DNA of 64,000 nucleotides, taken from positions 649,393 to 713,392 of the forward strand of contig NZ_JAPDHV010000002.1 of the NCBI RefSeq assembly GCF_025971925.1, in the 5' to 3' direction. The notes below the pieces were generated by a model, which ran no database searches, had not been told where the DNA came from, and was given only the letters and a program-made list of their open reading frames with translations. Every line of letters starts with the position of its first letter. Within the stretch, counting starts at the first letter, position 1. The DNA is from Chryseobacterium oryctis (GTDB lineage Bacteria > Bacteroidota > Bacteroidia > Flavobacteriales > Weeksellaceae). Position numbers and translations under genes: made by a program. Below, piece by piece: positions 25,752-35,134 of the stretch.

Positions 25752-26890
25752 TAGCAAACCGTTAATAATGCACAAGAATATGCAAATCTTCCACTTTCAG
25801 GAACACAAAGAAGTACTTTTTCTCCTTTTTTCAATTTTCCCGAATTCATTAATTCTTCTAATGCTACGAAAATAGAACCTGCGCCGATATTTCCGATTTC
25901 AGAAAGATTGTAGAACCATTTTTCCCAAGGGAAGTCTAATCCAACGTTGGCAAATTCGTCTTTTAATCCTTCTTTAAAATAACCAGATGAAATGTGAGCT
26001 AAAACATGATCAATAGATTCCGGATTAAGGTTGTGCTTATCGAAAGATGATCTTAAACTCTCAGCTCCTTTTACTAAAATATATTTATCTAAAATTTTAG
26101 TGTCTTGTTTTAAAGCAAAGATTGATTGTTTTAACCATTCATCTGAAGGGTAGTCTGCCCAGGATTTTAAACTTCCGTCTTCTTGTTTTTCACAACCAGC
26201 ATACATACAAGCTTCAATTTCATGAGCATATGAATAGAAATCAATCCATTCTATTTTTAAATTCGTTGCGTTTTCTCTTGGTTTATTTTCTAATAAGAAA
26301 GCACCTGCTCCGTCAGAAAGCATCCACCTTAGGAATTCTCTTTTGAAGGCGATAATTGGTCTTTCTTCCAATAAAATTAAGTTTTCTGCTTCATGGTTGA
26401 ATTTGTCAGCCGTCATCCAAGAAGACATTCTCTCAGAACCTGCACAAACGGCAGCTTCCTGTACACCTGCCTTTACAGAAAGGAATCCGTAATTAAGGGC
26501 ATTCATGCCTGAGTTGCAGAGACCTGTTGCGGTATTAATTTCGATAGATTTTCCGATGTTTAATTCACCATGAACCATAGAAGCATGGGAAGGCTGAATC
26601 TGATCCGGAGAAGTAGTTCCTACGGATAGTAATTTCATATCTTCTTTTTTGAAGTTTTCATCAAAAAGACCTTCAATAGCTTTTGCTGTAAGCTGTGCAT
26701 TGGTATGGGTTGGGTTTCCCTCTTTGTCTAAGGCATAATATCTTGTAGTGATTTTGTTGTTTCTTAAAATAAGAGACTTTGCTTTAGATTTAGCACCATT
26801 TATATAACCAAGATACGTTTCCATTTCATCATTAGAAACAGGCTCGTTGGGTAAGTATTTTGATGCTTTTGTTATAAATACGTCGTACAT
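25751..26890 (-). CDS. darB: DarB-type ketosynthase III for dialkylresorcinol formation
   Basis: A 379-residue thiolase-fold enzyme of the KAS III type. The candidate nucleophile is Cys125 in NTATGLCNSGMNALNY, followed by a His in VLAHISSGYF and an Asn in LSEIGNIGAGSIF, the Cys-His-Asn triad of KAS III. DarB joins a 3-oxoacyl thioester with an enoyl thioester to give the cyclohexanedione precursor. Its position 1 bp from a darA homologue makes the assignment firm. It starts 1 bp after darA and overlaps the next gene by one base. Confidence 0.88.
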   Translation of the reverse strand: MYDVFITKASKYLPNEPVSNDEMETYLGYINGAKSKAKSLILRNNKITTRYYALDKEGNPTHTNAQLTAKAIEGLFDENFKKEDMKLLSVGTTSPDQIQPSHASMVHGELNIGKSIEINTATGLCNSGMNALNYGFLSVKAGVQEAAVCAGSERMSSWMTADKFNHEAENLILLEERPIIAFKREFLRWMLSDGAGAFLLENKPRENATNLKIEWIDFYSYAHEIEACMYAGCEKQEDGSLKSWADYPSDEWLKQSIFALKQDTKILDKYILVKGAESLRSSFDKHNLNPESIDHVLAHISSGYFKEGLKDEFANVGLDFPWEKWFYNLSEIGNIGAGSIFVALEELMNSGKLKKGEKVLLCVPESGRFAYSCALLTVC

Positions 26891-26891
26891 T

Positions 26892-27806
26892 CTATTTTAA
26901 ATTAATTCCTTGTAAATATTTTTTCTGTTTTTGTCTTTTAAACCAAAAAATTGGAGTTGTCAACAAATGTAAAACTAAAACAATTGGTGAAATAATCCAT
27001 ATTGCAGCCATCAAATATACCTTAAAGAATTTGATAAGCAATGGTCGTTTTTCTTTTTTCTTGATGATAAGGTTTGACCAAACGGTGAAAATTTTGTTCC
27101 CAACTTTTTCTACTCTTACCAAAAAAGGTCTTATCTCTACGGCTCCGTTTTTTACCAAATCTGGTTGTAGGGTCATTAAATCATTATTTTTAAAATGGTT
27201 TTCAATGATTTCTCCATATTTTACCGAGCCTTTTATTTCTTCATCTGAAACTCCGGCAGCGGGAAGTATTCCTGATTTTTCTTTTTGCCCTGTTGTCAGC
27301 CAACGCAAAATAGTTAATACACTCGTATAGTTGTCATGTCTGTCTACCAAAGCTATATTTCCTACAAGTTTGGCCTTCATATCTCTTAAATATACTTTAA
27401 GTTTTTCCTGAGAAAGCATCCACATATTTCTTGTTCCGGAAATGGTAACTATCTGTGTGTCTTTCAAGATTTTTTCTGCAAAACCACTTTTCAAGAATGA
27501 AATAATAGGTATAGATGGCGTTAAGTACCAAACCTGATATCCAAAAATGATGAGGTCGTATTTTTTATTCAATATTTCATCCGATGGCGGAAGAATTTCT
27601 TTGGGAATCTGAAGATAAGATTCTGGGAATGTGTTGAAGAAAACATCATTCGGCCAAGGGAAAGGAAAGTCTTCTTTCAGTTGTATATTGTAATAAGTAA
27701 CGTCATATTTATCCTTTTGAGATTCAAAAGGTTTAGCAACATTCCTTACAATATCTTCCAATTGACCGGTTTGAGAGTAGTATATGACGAGTATATTTTT
27801 TCGCAT
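26892..27806 (-). CDS. darA: DarA, dialkylresorcinol condensing/aromatising enzyme
   Basis: A 304-residue protein with a flavodoxin-like N-terminus (VIYYSQTGQLEDIVRNV, FMN phosphate loop), FGYQVWYLTPSIP and a C-terminal hydrophobic pair of segments (YLMAAIWIISPIVLVLHLL). In the dialkylresorcinol pathway DarA oxidises the DarB product to the aromatic ring. The C-terminal segments suggest membrane association, which fits the hydrophobic product. A -7 type element (TATTTTTG) lies 20 bp upstream. Confidence 0.88.
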   Translation of the reverse strand: MRKNILVIYYSQTGQLEDIVRNVAKPFESQKDKYDVTYYNIQLKEDFPFPWPNDVFFNTFPESYLQIPKEILPPSDEILNKKYDLIIFGYQVWYLTPSIPIISFLKSGFAEKILKDTQIVTISGTRNMWMLSQEKLKVYLRDMKAKLVGNIALVDRHDNYTSVLTILRWLTTGQKEKSGILPAAGVSDEEIKGSVKYGEIIENHFKNNDLMTLQPDLVKNGAVEIRPFLVRVEKVGNKIFTVWSNLIIKKKEKRPLLIKFFKVYLMAAIWIISPIVLVLHLLTTPIFWFKRQKQKKYLQGINLK

Positions 27807-27825
27807 TAGTTTTTTTTAGCGTTTA

Positions 27826-27833
27826 CAAAAATA
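27826..27833 (-). promoter_or_regulatory. Possible -7 element before darA
   Basis: TATTTTTG on the minus strand fits TAnnTTTG and lies 20 bp before the darA ATG in the 42-bp gap after the MMPL fusion gene. No -33 element was found, so an internal operon promoter is only possible. Confidence 0.4.
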
Positions 27834-27848
27834 TGATTTTCAGATTTA

Positions 27849-30800
27849 TTATTTAGTCTTATATATTTTTAATGATTCTGAACTGTATTCCAAAGTGTAA
27901 TTACCGTTGAGTAATGAATCATTTTTTGTATTTACATAAATAATAGTTTCTGGGAGTTTTGTAATTTCACTTAGATTGAAATTTTCATCTGAAACCAAAA
28001 GTACATCAGTTTTTTTATTGACATCTGAAATGCTGTTTATATAAGTTATCTTCCTATTTTTTACTACATAATTATGCGCTGCAACTTCTCTTTTTTCTTT
28101 GTCATTAATTAAACTGAAAACCCTTCTACTTGCCTGTTGAAGAGTAAGAAGAACATCTTTCTGACCATAATCATCTGCAATGTGAAGAATCACAGCATCA
28201 TTTGCAATGTGTTTATTCAATTCAAAATAAGCTGATTTGTTTCTGTTGAAATCTTCTTTTACAGCTTTCACTACTTCATTTTCTTTATATAAAAAGCTTA
28301 AAAATAATTTCTTTTTGAAGTAATTTTCATCTTCAATTTCATTTCTCAATTTTGCGAACTGCTCTCTGAAATAAGCATTGATTTTTTTAGTTCTTTCAGA
28401 ATAGTTTTTACCAAAATTGGTGTCGTCTTTATCTACTCTTTCGCCAACTTTTACAGTAATACTTCCGTCATAAATTACGAAATCACCTTTTGGTAATACT
28501 TCCGAATTTCCATGGATATAAACAGGAAGAACATCTAATCCGAATTCTTCTGCAATATAAAATGCTCCTTTGTGAAATCTCTTGACGTCATTTGTATAAG
28601 AACGTTCAGCCTCCGGAAATATCATTAATGAATAACCTTCATCTACTTTTTCTTTTAGTTTATCCATCCCGTTTTCGATACCTTTAGAAACAGGGAAGAA
28701 GCCAAGTGCTTTTACCAATTTTCCGAAAACAGGAGAGTCATACACCCAATCATTAACTAAATAAACAATTTTATGGGTTGCCATTGCAAGTGCTAAAGTG
28801 TCTAAAAAAGAAGTATGATTGGCAATAATTACAGCCGGTTTGCTAAAATTTTCATTCGGGTTTTTAATAACTGTTTTCTTTACAAAAGGAGTAAGATGCA
28901 AAACAGATTTCAAAAATAACGCAATAACCTTTTTTATGCTGTCCAGTGTTTTTCCTTTTGCTTTTTTGATGAAAAAATGCCCGAAGAACGAAAAAATAAG
29001 TCCGCCCAATCCATAATATATGAAAGATAAAACGGAACGCATAAACAACCTGAAAGTAATTGGAGAAAGTCCTTTTTTTGCTCTGTTGGTTATTAATAAT
29101 CTAAACCAAAACGGATATAATGTTGAGGTGATAATGATGACAGAGAACATTCCTATCAAAGCAACCAAAGCTAAGGAATGTAAAGCCGGATGTTTTGCAA
29201 AAATCAGAGAACCAATCGAAAGGATGGTTGTAAAAACTGCTAAAATAATAGAAATTCTATAAGTCGGAAGCTCATTTTTACCAGTTGTATGCTCTTTTTG
29301 TAGAGCCTTTGTAAGAAAAATACTGAAATCGTCACCGACTCCAAAAACCAAAGTACAAACAACTGTACTGAAAATATTCAGTTCTAATCCTAAAAAGTAG
29401 AGAATTCCCGCTGTTACAACTCCTGTCAATACAATCGGGAACATTGTAAGAAGCGTCAGTTCAAAATTTCTGAAGAAAACAATGATTGTTAAAATTATGG
29501 CTAAAAGAGAATAATTAATTAGAGTGTTAAAATCTCTTTTCAGTAACCCTAAAAAGTTTTCGTTCATCTGTTGACGGTCGATTGCCAAAGCATCATGCTT
29601 CTTTTCAATATCTTTAATGAATGCGTCTCTTTTATTTTCGTTAACTTTTACCACATTTGAAACGGTGTAAAAGCCATTTTCATTGCTTAAAAATTCAGAA
29701 ATTTGTAAAGCTTTTACCTTTTCGTAGTCTTTTAGGCTTAAAGTTGTGTAATCTTTATTCAGATTTTCGTTGAATTGGTCGAATGCGGAACTATTAAACC
29801 CAAATTTATTTCCGTTATTTACTAATTCAGAAATCGTTTGACTTTTTTTATTAGTGTCCCAGAATTTTTTCCATTCGTCAATTTTTTGTTGCTGGTCTTT
29901 TTCGGAAAGTACAACATTTCCTAGGGAATTATAACTTAATATTTTGCCTTCCTGTTTTTCTTTTTCAAGAAAGCTGCTCAATTCAGAATTTCTTGTCAGA
30001 GCTTCACTTTCAGAATTTCCGTAGGATATTGTATAAATTGATTTTGAAGTGATGTCGGAGAGTTTCTCAAGTTTTTGTTCACTTATTTTTAAGTCTTTTG
30101 GGATGTAATTCAAGTCTCCAATATCTTCATTAAAGCCAACATGTCTAAAACCGAAAAGACAGGCAATGATAATAATGGAACATCCAATAATCAAGGGTTT
30201 ATTCTTTTCATAAGGATAAGAACCTATTTTATCAATAAAGTTTGTGTTGACCTCCTTTTCATTTTTCTTTGGTTTGTATAATTGGGGAACAATAATGAGT
30301 GCTGAGATTGAGGATAAAATCACTGTGATTGCGGCAAAAAGACCTAAATCTTTCAATGCTTCAGAGCGTACAAAAACCAAGCATAAAAATGAAACAGCCG
30401 TTGTTGCACTGCTTAGAATAATTGGTTGAGTGATTTCTTTGTAAAGCTCTTCTATATTATTGTTGTGCTTATAATGGGTGAGAATATGCAGAGCATAATC
30501 AATTGTAATCCCAATCAGAATAGCTCCGACACTCAAAGAAATTGCTGAAATTTTGTCTTTAATAAAATACAAAATCAGCAAAGCCAGTAAAACGGAAAAA
30601 ACTGTCGGAAGAAAAACAATGATAGGTGTAAAAATGTTTCTGAAATAATAAATCAACAAAATCAAAAGTACCGTCATGGAAATCATTACTGTATTTTGAA
30701 TGTCTTTTTTGATTTGTTGAGCATTAGCAACAGCAATTACAGGAGAACCAAAATAGCTGATTTCGGTTTTTCCTTTGAATTGATTGTTGAGATTATCTTT

Positions 30801-31502
30801 TATTTCATTTAACTGATTTACAAATAGTTCATTGTTTTTGGTGTCGTTGCTTTTGTTTTTCGGGTCAATGAAAAGCAGAAGGCTTTTTCCGTCTTTAGTA
30901 ACGATATAATTGTCTTCAAGTTTGAAATCTTTGCTGATATTCAATGCGTTGAGTTTCTTGATTCCTAAAAAAGTGATTCCAAGAGGGTCTTTTTTAATAA
31001 AATCTTTTGTTACTAAACTTGTGGGCGAAACCAACGAAACGTAATTGTTCTCAACCTGTTTTGCAATGCTGTCTTTTTCAAGTTTTCTTTCAATTTCCTT
31101 GTAATCGTTTTCATTTAAAAATAAAGGAAGATTCTGATTTACAAAGTCAAATGTTTCTGAAATTTCATTGTCGTTTACTTTTCCTTGAACAGAGCCAATA
31201 TATTTTTGTAAAGGTTCAATTTTATTTAAAAAAGCATCGGCGGTTTCGGAAAGCTGAAAGTTGCTTTCTTTCGATTTGTTTTCAATGATGACTATGATTT
31301 TATCCGAAAAGTTAAGTTGCTTTAAAACTTTTGCAGTAAGATCTGATTTTTCGTTTTTGGGAATTATTTGATTGATATCTTCTTCAAAATTGATTTTTGA
31401 GGCAAAAAATATACACAAAATAGCAATTCCGACTGCTGTAAGTGCAGAAAGAAGCCTGTTTTTGGATATCAAATAATATAAAAATACAAAAAAACGATGC
31501 AT
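27849..31502 (-). CDS. Trifunctional MMPL transporter / lysophospholipid acyltransferase / methyltransferase-like protein
   Basis: A 1217-residue fusion. Residues 1-780 form an RND/MMPL transporter with two halves, each with a large periplasmic loop and a membrane bundle (ISLSVGAILIGITIDYALHI; TLVFGVGDDFSIFLTKAL). Residues of about 870-1070 form a PlsC-type acyltransferase with the NHTSFLD motif (NHx4D) near 892 and FPEAERS in place of FPEGTRS. The last 180 residues look like a Rossmann methyltransferase remnant (DAVILHIADDYGQ near 1104) without a clear SAM-binding GxGxG. It is the first gene of the leftward arm, with its own promoter, and probably acylates and moves the pigment or its lipid anchor. 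Confidence 0.87.
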   Translation of the reverse strand: MHRFFVFLYYLISKNRLLSALTAVGIAILCIFFASKINFEEDINQIIPKNEKSDLTAKVLKQLNFSDKIIVIIENKSKESNFQLSETADAFLNKIEPLQKYIGSVQGKVNDNEISETFDFVNQNLPLFLNENDYKEIERKLEKDSIAKQVENNYVSLVSPTSLVTKDFIKKDPLGITFLGIKKLNALNISKDFKLEDNYIVTKDGKSLLLFIDPKNKSNDTKNNELFVNQLNEIKDNLNNQFKGKTEISYFGSPVIAVANAQQIKKDIQNTVMISMTVLLILLIYYFRNIFTPIIVFLPTVFSVLLALLILYFIKDKISAISLSVGAILIGITIDYALHILTHYKHNNNIEELYKEITQPIILSSATTAVSFLCLVFVRSEALKDLGLFAAITVILSSISALIIVPQLYKPKKNEKEVNTNFIDKIGSYPYEKNKPLIIGCSIIIIACLFGFRHVGFNEDIGDLNYIPKDLKISEQKLEKLSDITSKSIYTISYGNSESEALTRNSELSSFLEKEKQEGKILSYNSLGNVVLSEKDQQQKIDEWKKFWDTNKKSQTISELVNNGNKFGFNSSAFDQFNENLNKDYTTLSLKDYEKVKALQISEFLSNENGFYTVSNVVKVNENKRDAFIKDIEKKHDALAIDRQQMNENFLGLLKRDFNTLINYSLLAIILTIIVFFRNFELTLLTMFPIVLTGVVTAGILYFLGLELNIFSTVVCTLVFGVGDDFSIFLTKALQKEHTTGKNELPTYRISIILAVFTTILSIGSLIFAKHPALHSLALVALIGMFSVIIITSTLYPFWFRLLITNRAKKGLSPITFRLFMRSVLSFIYYGLGGLIFSFFGHFFIKKAKGKTLDSIKKVIALFLKSVLHLTPFVKKTVIKNPNENFSKPAVIIANHTSFLDTLALAMATHKIVYLVNDWVYDSPVFGKLVKALGFFPVSKGIENGMDKLKEKVDEGYSLMIFPEAERSYTNDVKRFHKGAFYIAEEFGLDVLPVYIHGNSEVLPKGDFVIYDGSITVKVGERVDKDDTNFGKNYSERTKKINAYFREQFAKLRNEIEDENYFKKKLFLSFLYKENEVVKAVKEDFNRNKSAYFELNKHIANDAVILHIADDYGQKDVLLTLQQASRRVFSLINDKEKREVAAHNYVVKNRKITYINSISDVNKKTDVLLVSDENFNLSEITKLPETIIYVNTKNDSLLNGNYTLEYSSESLKIYKTK

Positions 31503-31524
31503 TACATTATAAAAATCAAGTTTG

Positions 31525-31554
31525 CAAATTTAAATTTTTAAGTGTTAGTTCAAA
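31525..31554 (-). promoter_or_regulatory. Promoter of the leftward pigment operon
   Basis: On the minus strand TTTG (31554-31551), 18-bp spacer, TAAATTTG (31532-31525) fits the Bacteroidetes -33/-7 pattern and lies 22 bp before the start of the MMPL fusion gene. The next genes follow with gaps mostly under 80 bp, so this may serve much of the arm. Confidence 0.65.
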
Positions 31555-31618
31555 ACATTTAAGCATAAGTTTTCACTGAAAATCAATAAAATATTCTAGG
31601 GGAAATAAAAAAAAAATC

Positions 31619-31626
31619 TACTTTTG
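31619..31626 (+). promoter_or_regulatory. -7 element before the EpsG-like gene
   Basis: TACTTTTG fits TAnnTTTG and is followed by GCAAAAG, a common context; the EpsG-like start is 55 bp downstream. No good -33 element was found. The 179-bp gap 31503-31681 therefore carries divergent promoters. Confidence 0.5.
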
Positions 31627-31681
31627 CAAAAGTTCGACACTGATGATTTAAAAAATTTATAAAGATTCATAATAAAAAATA

Positions 31682-32818
31682 ATGAGTTTATTTCACCCAT
31701 ATTTTCTGATAATAATCTTTTTCCTCATAATATTTAGTTACCAGGAAGTTTTTCGAGGGAAGGTAGATAAAAAATACCTTTATTATCTTGGTGGTTTTAT
31801 GATTCTTGTTGCTGGTTTTCGTGATGCCGGTCCAGACTATGGAAGTTATAGAGCGATCTATGTATATTCTGATACTGTAGATTATGTAAGTATCATTTTT
31901 AAAGCTCTGCATCTGGAGAGTCCGCAACCTGTGGCTATAGAATGGTTTTATCTGTTGATTAATAAGCTGATGCTTAATATTTTTAATGCGCCATTTTACA
32001 TGCTTACTTTTGTTGTGGCGTTATTAGCAATATTCTTTAAGGTAAGATACATTGAAGACAATACATTTTATCCTTTTACTTACATCTTATTTATGTTTAT
32101 TCCGGGCTTTTTTGTAGGAGAATGCGGACAGATGCGACAGAATTTAGGAGTGTTTATTGTATATTTTGCAGTAAGATTTATAAAAGAAAAAAAACTGTTT
32201 TATTATCTTTTATGCATTTATTTGGCGGGAGGAGTTCATAATGTTTGTTATGCATTTTTACCAATGTATTGGATAGCGCGTATTCCCGTAAATAAAGGAA
32301 TTATGCTTGGAGCAATTTTAGCTTCGATATTAATGTCACCTTTTGAAGTCTATCGAGTTTTTGGAAGTTTTATGGATAGTATAGCTTCTGATAGTGTTGT
32401 GGTTGGAGGGTTTAATGCTTATATGGAAGAATCTGTAGAAAGACTTAATGGAGCGATTGGTATTCCCGAAGTAATGACCGCCATTCTTACCTTCTTTTTG
32501 TTTTTCTTTGACACAAAACTTAAAGAAAAATATCCTTATTACGAATATCATAGGAATTATGCTCTTGTAGGTATCTGTTTTTACTTTATTTTTAGAAATA
32601 ATCCTGTTTTCTCGTCTAGGTTGGTAGGAGCATTTACCGGATTTGGGTCTTTTGTTATTATTAACTCATTATATGTTGTTTCTAGTAGAACGAAAGGACT
32701 TGTTTATGGTTTTATTGTGTTTTTATTTGCCTTTAATTTTGTTGTTTTCTCTTCCTTTAGGAATATTACTGCGGGTAGATTTACAATAGATCTTTATCAG
32801 AATTTTTTACTTCCGTAG
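31682..32818 (+). CDS. EpsG-family polysaccharide membrane protein (polymerase-like)
   Basis: A 378-residue protein with about ten hydrophobic segments. The N-terminal pattern LVAGFRDAGPDYGSYRAIY matches the EpsG/Wzy-like family (GFR....DY..Y). Central GECGQMRQNLGVFIVYFAVR and the His-containing GGVHNVCYAFLP are also typical. It probably polymerises or exports repeat units of a surface polysaccharide. A -7 element lies upstream. Base composition is as AT-rich as its neighbours. Confidence 0.8.
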   Translation: MSLFHPYFLIIIFFLIIFSYQEVFRGKVDKKYLYYLGGFMILVAGFRDAGPDYGSYRAIYVYSDTVDYVSIIFKALHLESPQPVAIEWFYLLINKLMLNIFNAPFYMLTFVVALLAIFFKVRYIEDNTFYPFTYILFMFIPGFFVGECGQMRQNLGVFIVYFAVRFIKEKKLFYYLLCIYLAGGVHNVCYAFLPMYWIARIPVNKGIMLGAILASILMSPFEVYRVFGSFMDSIASDSVVVGGFNAYMEESVERLNGAIGIPEVMTAILTFFLFFFDTKLKEKYPYYEYHRNYALVGICFYFIFRNNPVFSSRLVGAFTGFGSFVIINSLYVVSSRTKGLVYGFIVFLFAFNFVVFSSFRNITAGRFTIDLYQNFLLP

Positions 32819-32894
32819 GGTAGTATTAGATAAATATGCTGATATATTTATAATTTTTTTGACATCAAAAAAATATAAAAACATAAATAACTGA

Positions 32895-33938
32895 ATGAAA
32901 AGAATTGATTTTTTAGATGGATTCCGTGGAATAGCAATTTTGCTGGTGATTTTGTATCATGGATATTATATTTGGTTTGATCATTTGCCTTTTGGAAAAA
33001 AATATGCAGATGTTCTTTTATTTAAATATGGTAATCTTGGTGTTCAACTTTTTTTTCTTATCTCAGGGTTTGTAATTTTGATGTCATTAGAGAAAACGAA
33101 TAACTATTTTAAGTTTTTAAAAAATAGATGGATACGCTTATTTCCGTCAATGTTTATTGTTTCTTTTATTATTTTCTTTACAGCTTCTTTTTTTCATGAA
33201 AGACCTTTGGGGATTCCTCCTTTGAAATCCCTTGTGCCTGGTTTGGTGTTTATTAACTCCAGTATTTTGGAGGCATTTACCCGAATTGATTTTCCGATTT
33301 TAGAAACATCATTTTGGACGATTTATCTTGAAGTAAAGTTTTATATCGTTTTCGGGTTGCTGTTTTATGTATTTGGAAAGTATAAGGCTGTATTATTTAA
33401 TTTTTTAATATATATTCTGGCTTTGGTCCTGACTTTCATTTCTGCACAATATCAGATAAAACTGAATCCTATTCTAGGAGGACTCATAGATACATTTATT
33501 CAGTTTGGATGGTTTTCTGCAGGAGCTGTAATGTATTTGTATTTCGTGGAGAAAAATAAAAAATATTTATATTATTTCGTTATAATGGCGGTTATGTCTA
33601 TGTTGTCTGTGTATGATAAGGCAACATTGGGAATGGTTGTGTATATGGTTGTATTGGCTTCATTGTTTGGTCTTACATTTCTTTTACCAAATCTTCAAAA
33701 AATTATTGCTTCAAAATTTTTGGTATTTATTGGCTTTATAAGCTATCCTTTATATCTCATACATGAAAACATGTTGATATCTCTAATTATTAAAATTAAT
33801 AAGAACTTCCCATTTATTCCGGATATTGCTCTTCCTATAATAGCTACATTATTTTTAGTACTAATATCTTATATAATAGCAAAGGTAATAGAGCCGCCAA
33901 TTCAAAAATTTTTAAAAAAACGGTTAAATTTTAAATAG
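32895..33938 (+). CDS. Acyltransferase 3 family membrane protein
   Basis: A 347-residue multi-pass protein. The N-terminal FLDGFRGIAILLVILYHGYY carries the family motif with Arg and His, and QLFFLISGFVILMSLEK and the FWTIYLEVKFYIVFG segment are also typical. Such enzymes O-acetylate or otherwise acylate cell-surface sugars using cytoplasmic acyl-CoA. It lies between the EpsG-like protein and a glycosyltransferase, so modification of the same polysaccharide is likely. Confidence 0.85.
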   Translation: MKRIDFLDGFRGIAILLVILYHGYYIWFDHLPFGKKYADVLLFKYGNLGVQLFFLISGFVILMSLEKTNNYFKFLKNRWIRLFPSMFIVSFIIFFTASFFHERPLGIPPLKSLVPGLVFINSSILEAFTRIDFPILETSFWTIYLEVKFYIVFGLLFYVFGKYKAVLFNFLIYILALVLTFISAQYQIKLNPILGGLIDTFIQFGWFSAGAVMYLYFVEKNKKYLYYFVIMAVMSMLSVYDKATLGMVVYMVVLASLFGLTFLLPNLQKIIASKFLVFIGFISYPLYLIHENMLISLIIKINKNFPFIPDIALPIIATLFLVLISYIIAKVIEPPIQKFLKKRLNFK

Positions 33939-34058
33939 TCGTTTTAATTCTTTGTGTGTGTTGTATTTTTGATAGTTTCCCCAAACAAGACTCTCTTCTA
34001 AATGTGTAGACCCTAATCGGAAAAGGTTGTTTTGGATAGGTTGTAGTGGGAAAATGTT

Positions 34059-34084
34059 AACCGTCGGCATTGATGCGGTTTTAT
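34059..34084 (+). terminator. Weak hairpin, possible terminator
   Basis: A short stem (AACCG / CGGTT) with a 12-base loop is followed by TTTATTT, 120 bp after the acyltransferase stop. The rest of the 271-bp gap 33939-34209 holds AT-rich DNA and a 26-codon ORF. Confidence 0.3.
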
Positions 34085-34129
34085 TTATAGTAGTTTTTTA
34101 GTATTTTTACCAAAAATTTATTAAATAAA

Positions 34130-34210
34130 ATGATGACTGAAAAAAATATTTTTAATGGGATGAAATATGCATCCGTGAAAGTTTCTCAACAAAAAACATT
34201 ATTCTTCTAA
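34130..34210 (+). CDS. Possible 26-residue leader peptide
   Basis: ATGATG opens a 26-codon frame (MMTEKNIFNGMKYASVKVSQ...) whose TAA overlaps the ATG of the glycosyltransferase as TAATG. This arrangement is frequent for translational coupling in this window. The peptide has no recognisable motif and could be a chance ORF or the remnant of a larger gene. Confidence 0.25.
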   Translation: MMTEKNIFNGMKYASVKVSQQKTLFF

Positions 34211-35133
34211 TGGAGTCTCCTAAAATAGCCGTACTCGTTCCCTGTTATAATGAAGCTTTAACCATTGGAAAAGTTGTAAGCGACTTCAAGACCTTCCTCC
34301 CCAATGCAGATATTTATGTCTATGATAATAATTCAAAGGACGAAACGGTAGCAATTGCAAAAAAAGCAGGCGCAATTGTTCGTCATGAGAAGAGACAGGG
34401 CAAGGCAAATGTTGTTTTTAAAATGTTTCGTGAAATTGAGGCCGATATATATATAATGATCGATGGTGATGATACCTATCCTGTAGATTGTGTGCAGGAA
34501 ATGATAAATCAGTTTATTGATAATAACTGTGATATGTTGGTAGGAGACAGGCTTTCAAATAATAGTTATAAAAAAGAAAATAAAAGGGCTTTCCATAATT
34601 TTGGGAATAACCTAGTTAGAAATCTGATAAATATATTCTTCGGGTCAGAATTAAAAGATATCTTGTCTGGATATAGAATTTTCTCTAGAAAATTTGTAAA
34701 AAATTATGCCAGCACAATTAAAGGTTTTGAATTGGAGACTGATCTTTCAATTTATTCTCTTCACAATGGGTTGGCAATAGAAGAATATTCTATAAATTAT
34801 AGAGACAGACCGGAAGGAAGTGAATCGAAACTGAATACTTTTACGGATGGATTCAAGGTTATCAAACTTTTCTTTAATCTGGTAAGGCTTTATAAACCAT
34901 TGTTGTTTTTTGGTGCAGTCGCTGGGATTTTGTTTATATTGGGGATGTTATTTATGATTGTACCCATCAAAGAATATTTTGATTACAAATATGTATATAA
35001 AGTGCCAACTCTTATATTTTCTATAATGTTGATTATTGTGTCATTACTTTCTTTTATGACCGGACTTATTTTGGATAACATTAGTATAATTGATAAAAAG
35101 AATTTTAGAGTACGATATAATAGTACAAAATAA
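34210..35133 (+). CDS. GtrB/DPM1-like family 2 glycosyltransferase
   Basis: A 307-residue protein. The catalytic GT-A domain shows VLVPCYNEALTIGKVV, VYDNNSKDETV and the metal-binding MIDGDDTYP. GYRIFSRKF and LETDLSIYSL follow. Two C-terminal transmembrane segments (LLFFGAVAGILFILGMLFMI and a second near residue 275) match GtrB/DPM1-like polyprenyl-phosphate glycosyltransferases. It probably charges a polyprenyl phosphate with a sugar that the following GT-C-like membrane protein uses. The two genes are 1 bp apart. Confidence 0.85.
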   Translation: MESPKIAVLVPCYNEALTIGKVVSDFKTFLPNADIYVYDNNSKDETVAIAKKAGAIVRHEKRQGKANVVFKMFREIEADIYIMIDGDDTYPVDCVQEMINQFIDNNCDMLVGDRLSNNSYKKENKRAFHNFGNNLVRNLINIFFGSELKDILSGYRIFSRKFVKNYASTIKGFELETDLSIYSLHNGLAIEEYSINYRDRPEGSESKLNTFTDGFKVIKLFFNLVRLYKPLLFFGAVAGILFILGMLFMIVPIKEYFDYKYVYKVPTLIFSIMLIIVSLLSFMTGLILDNISIIDKKNFRVRYNSTK

Positions 35134-35134
35134 T

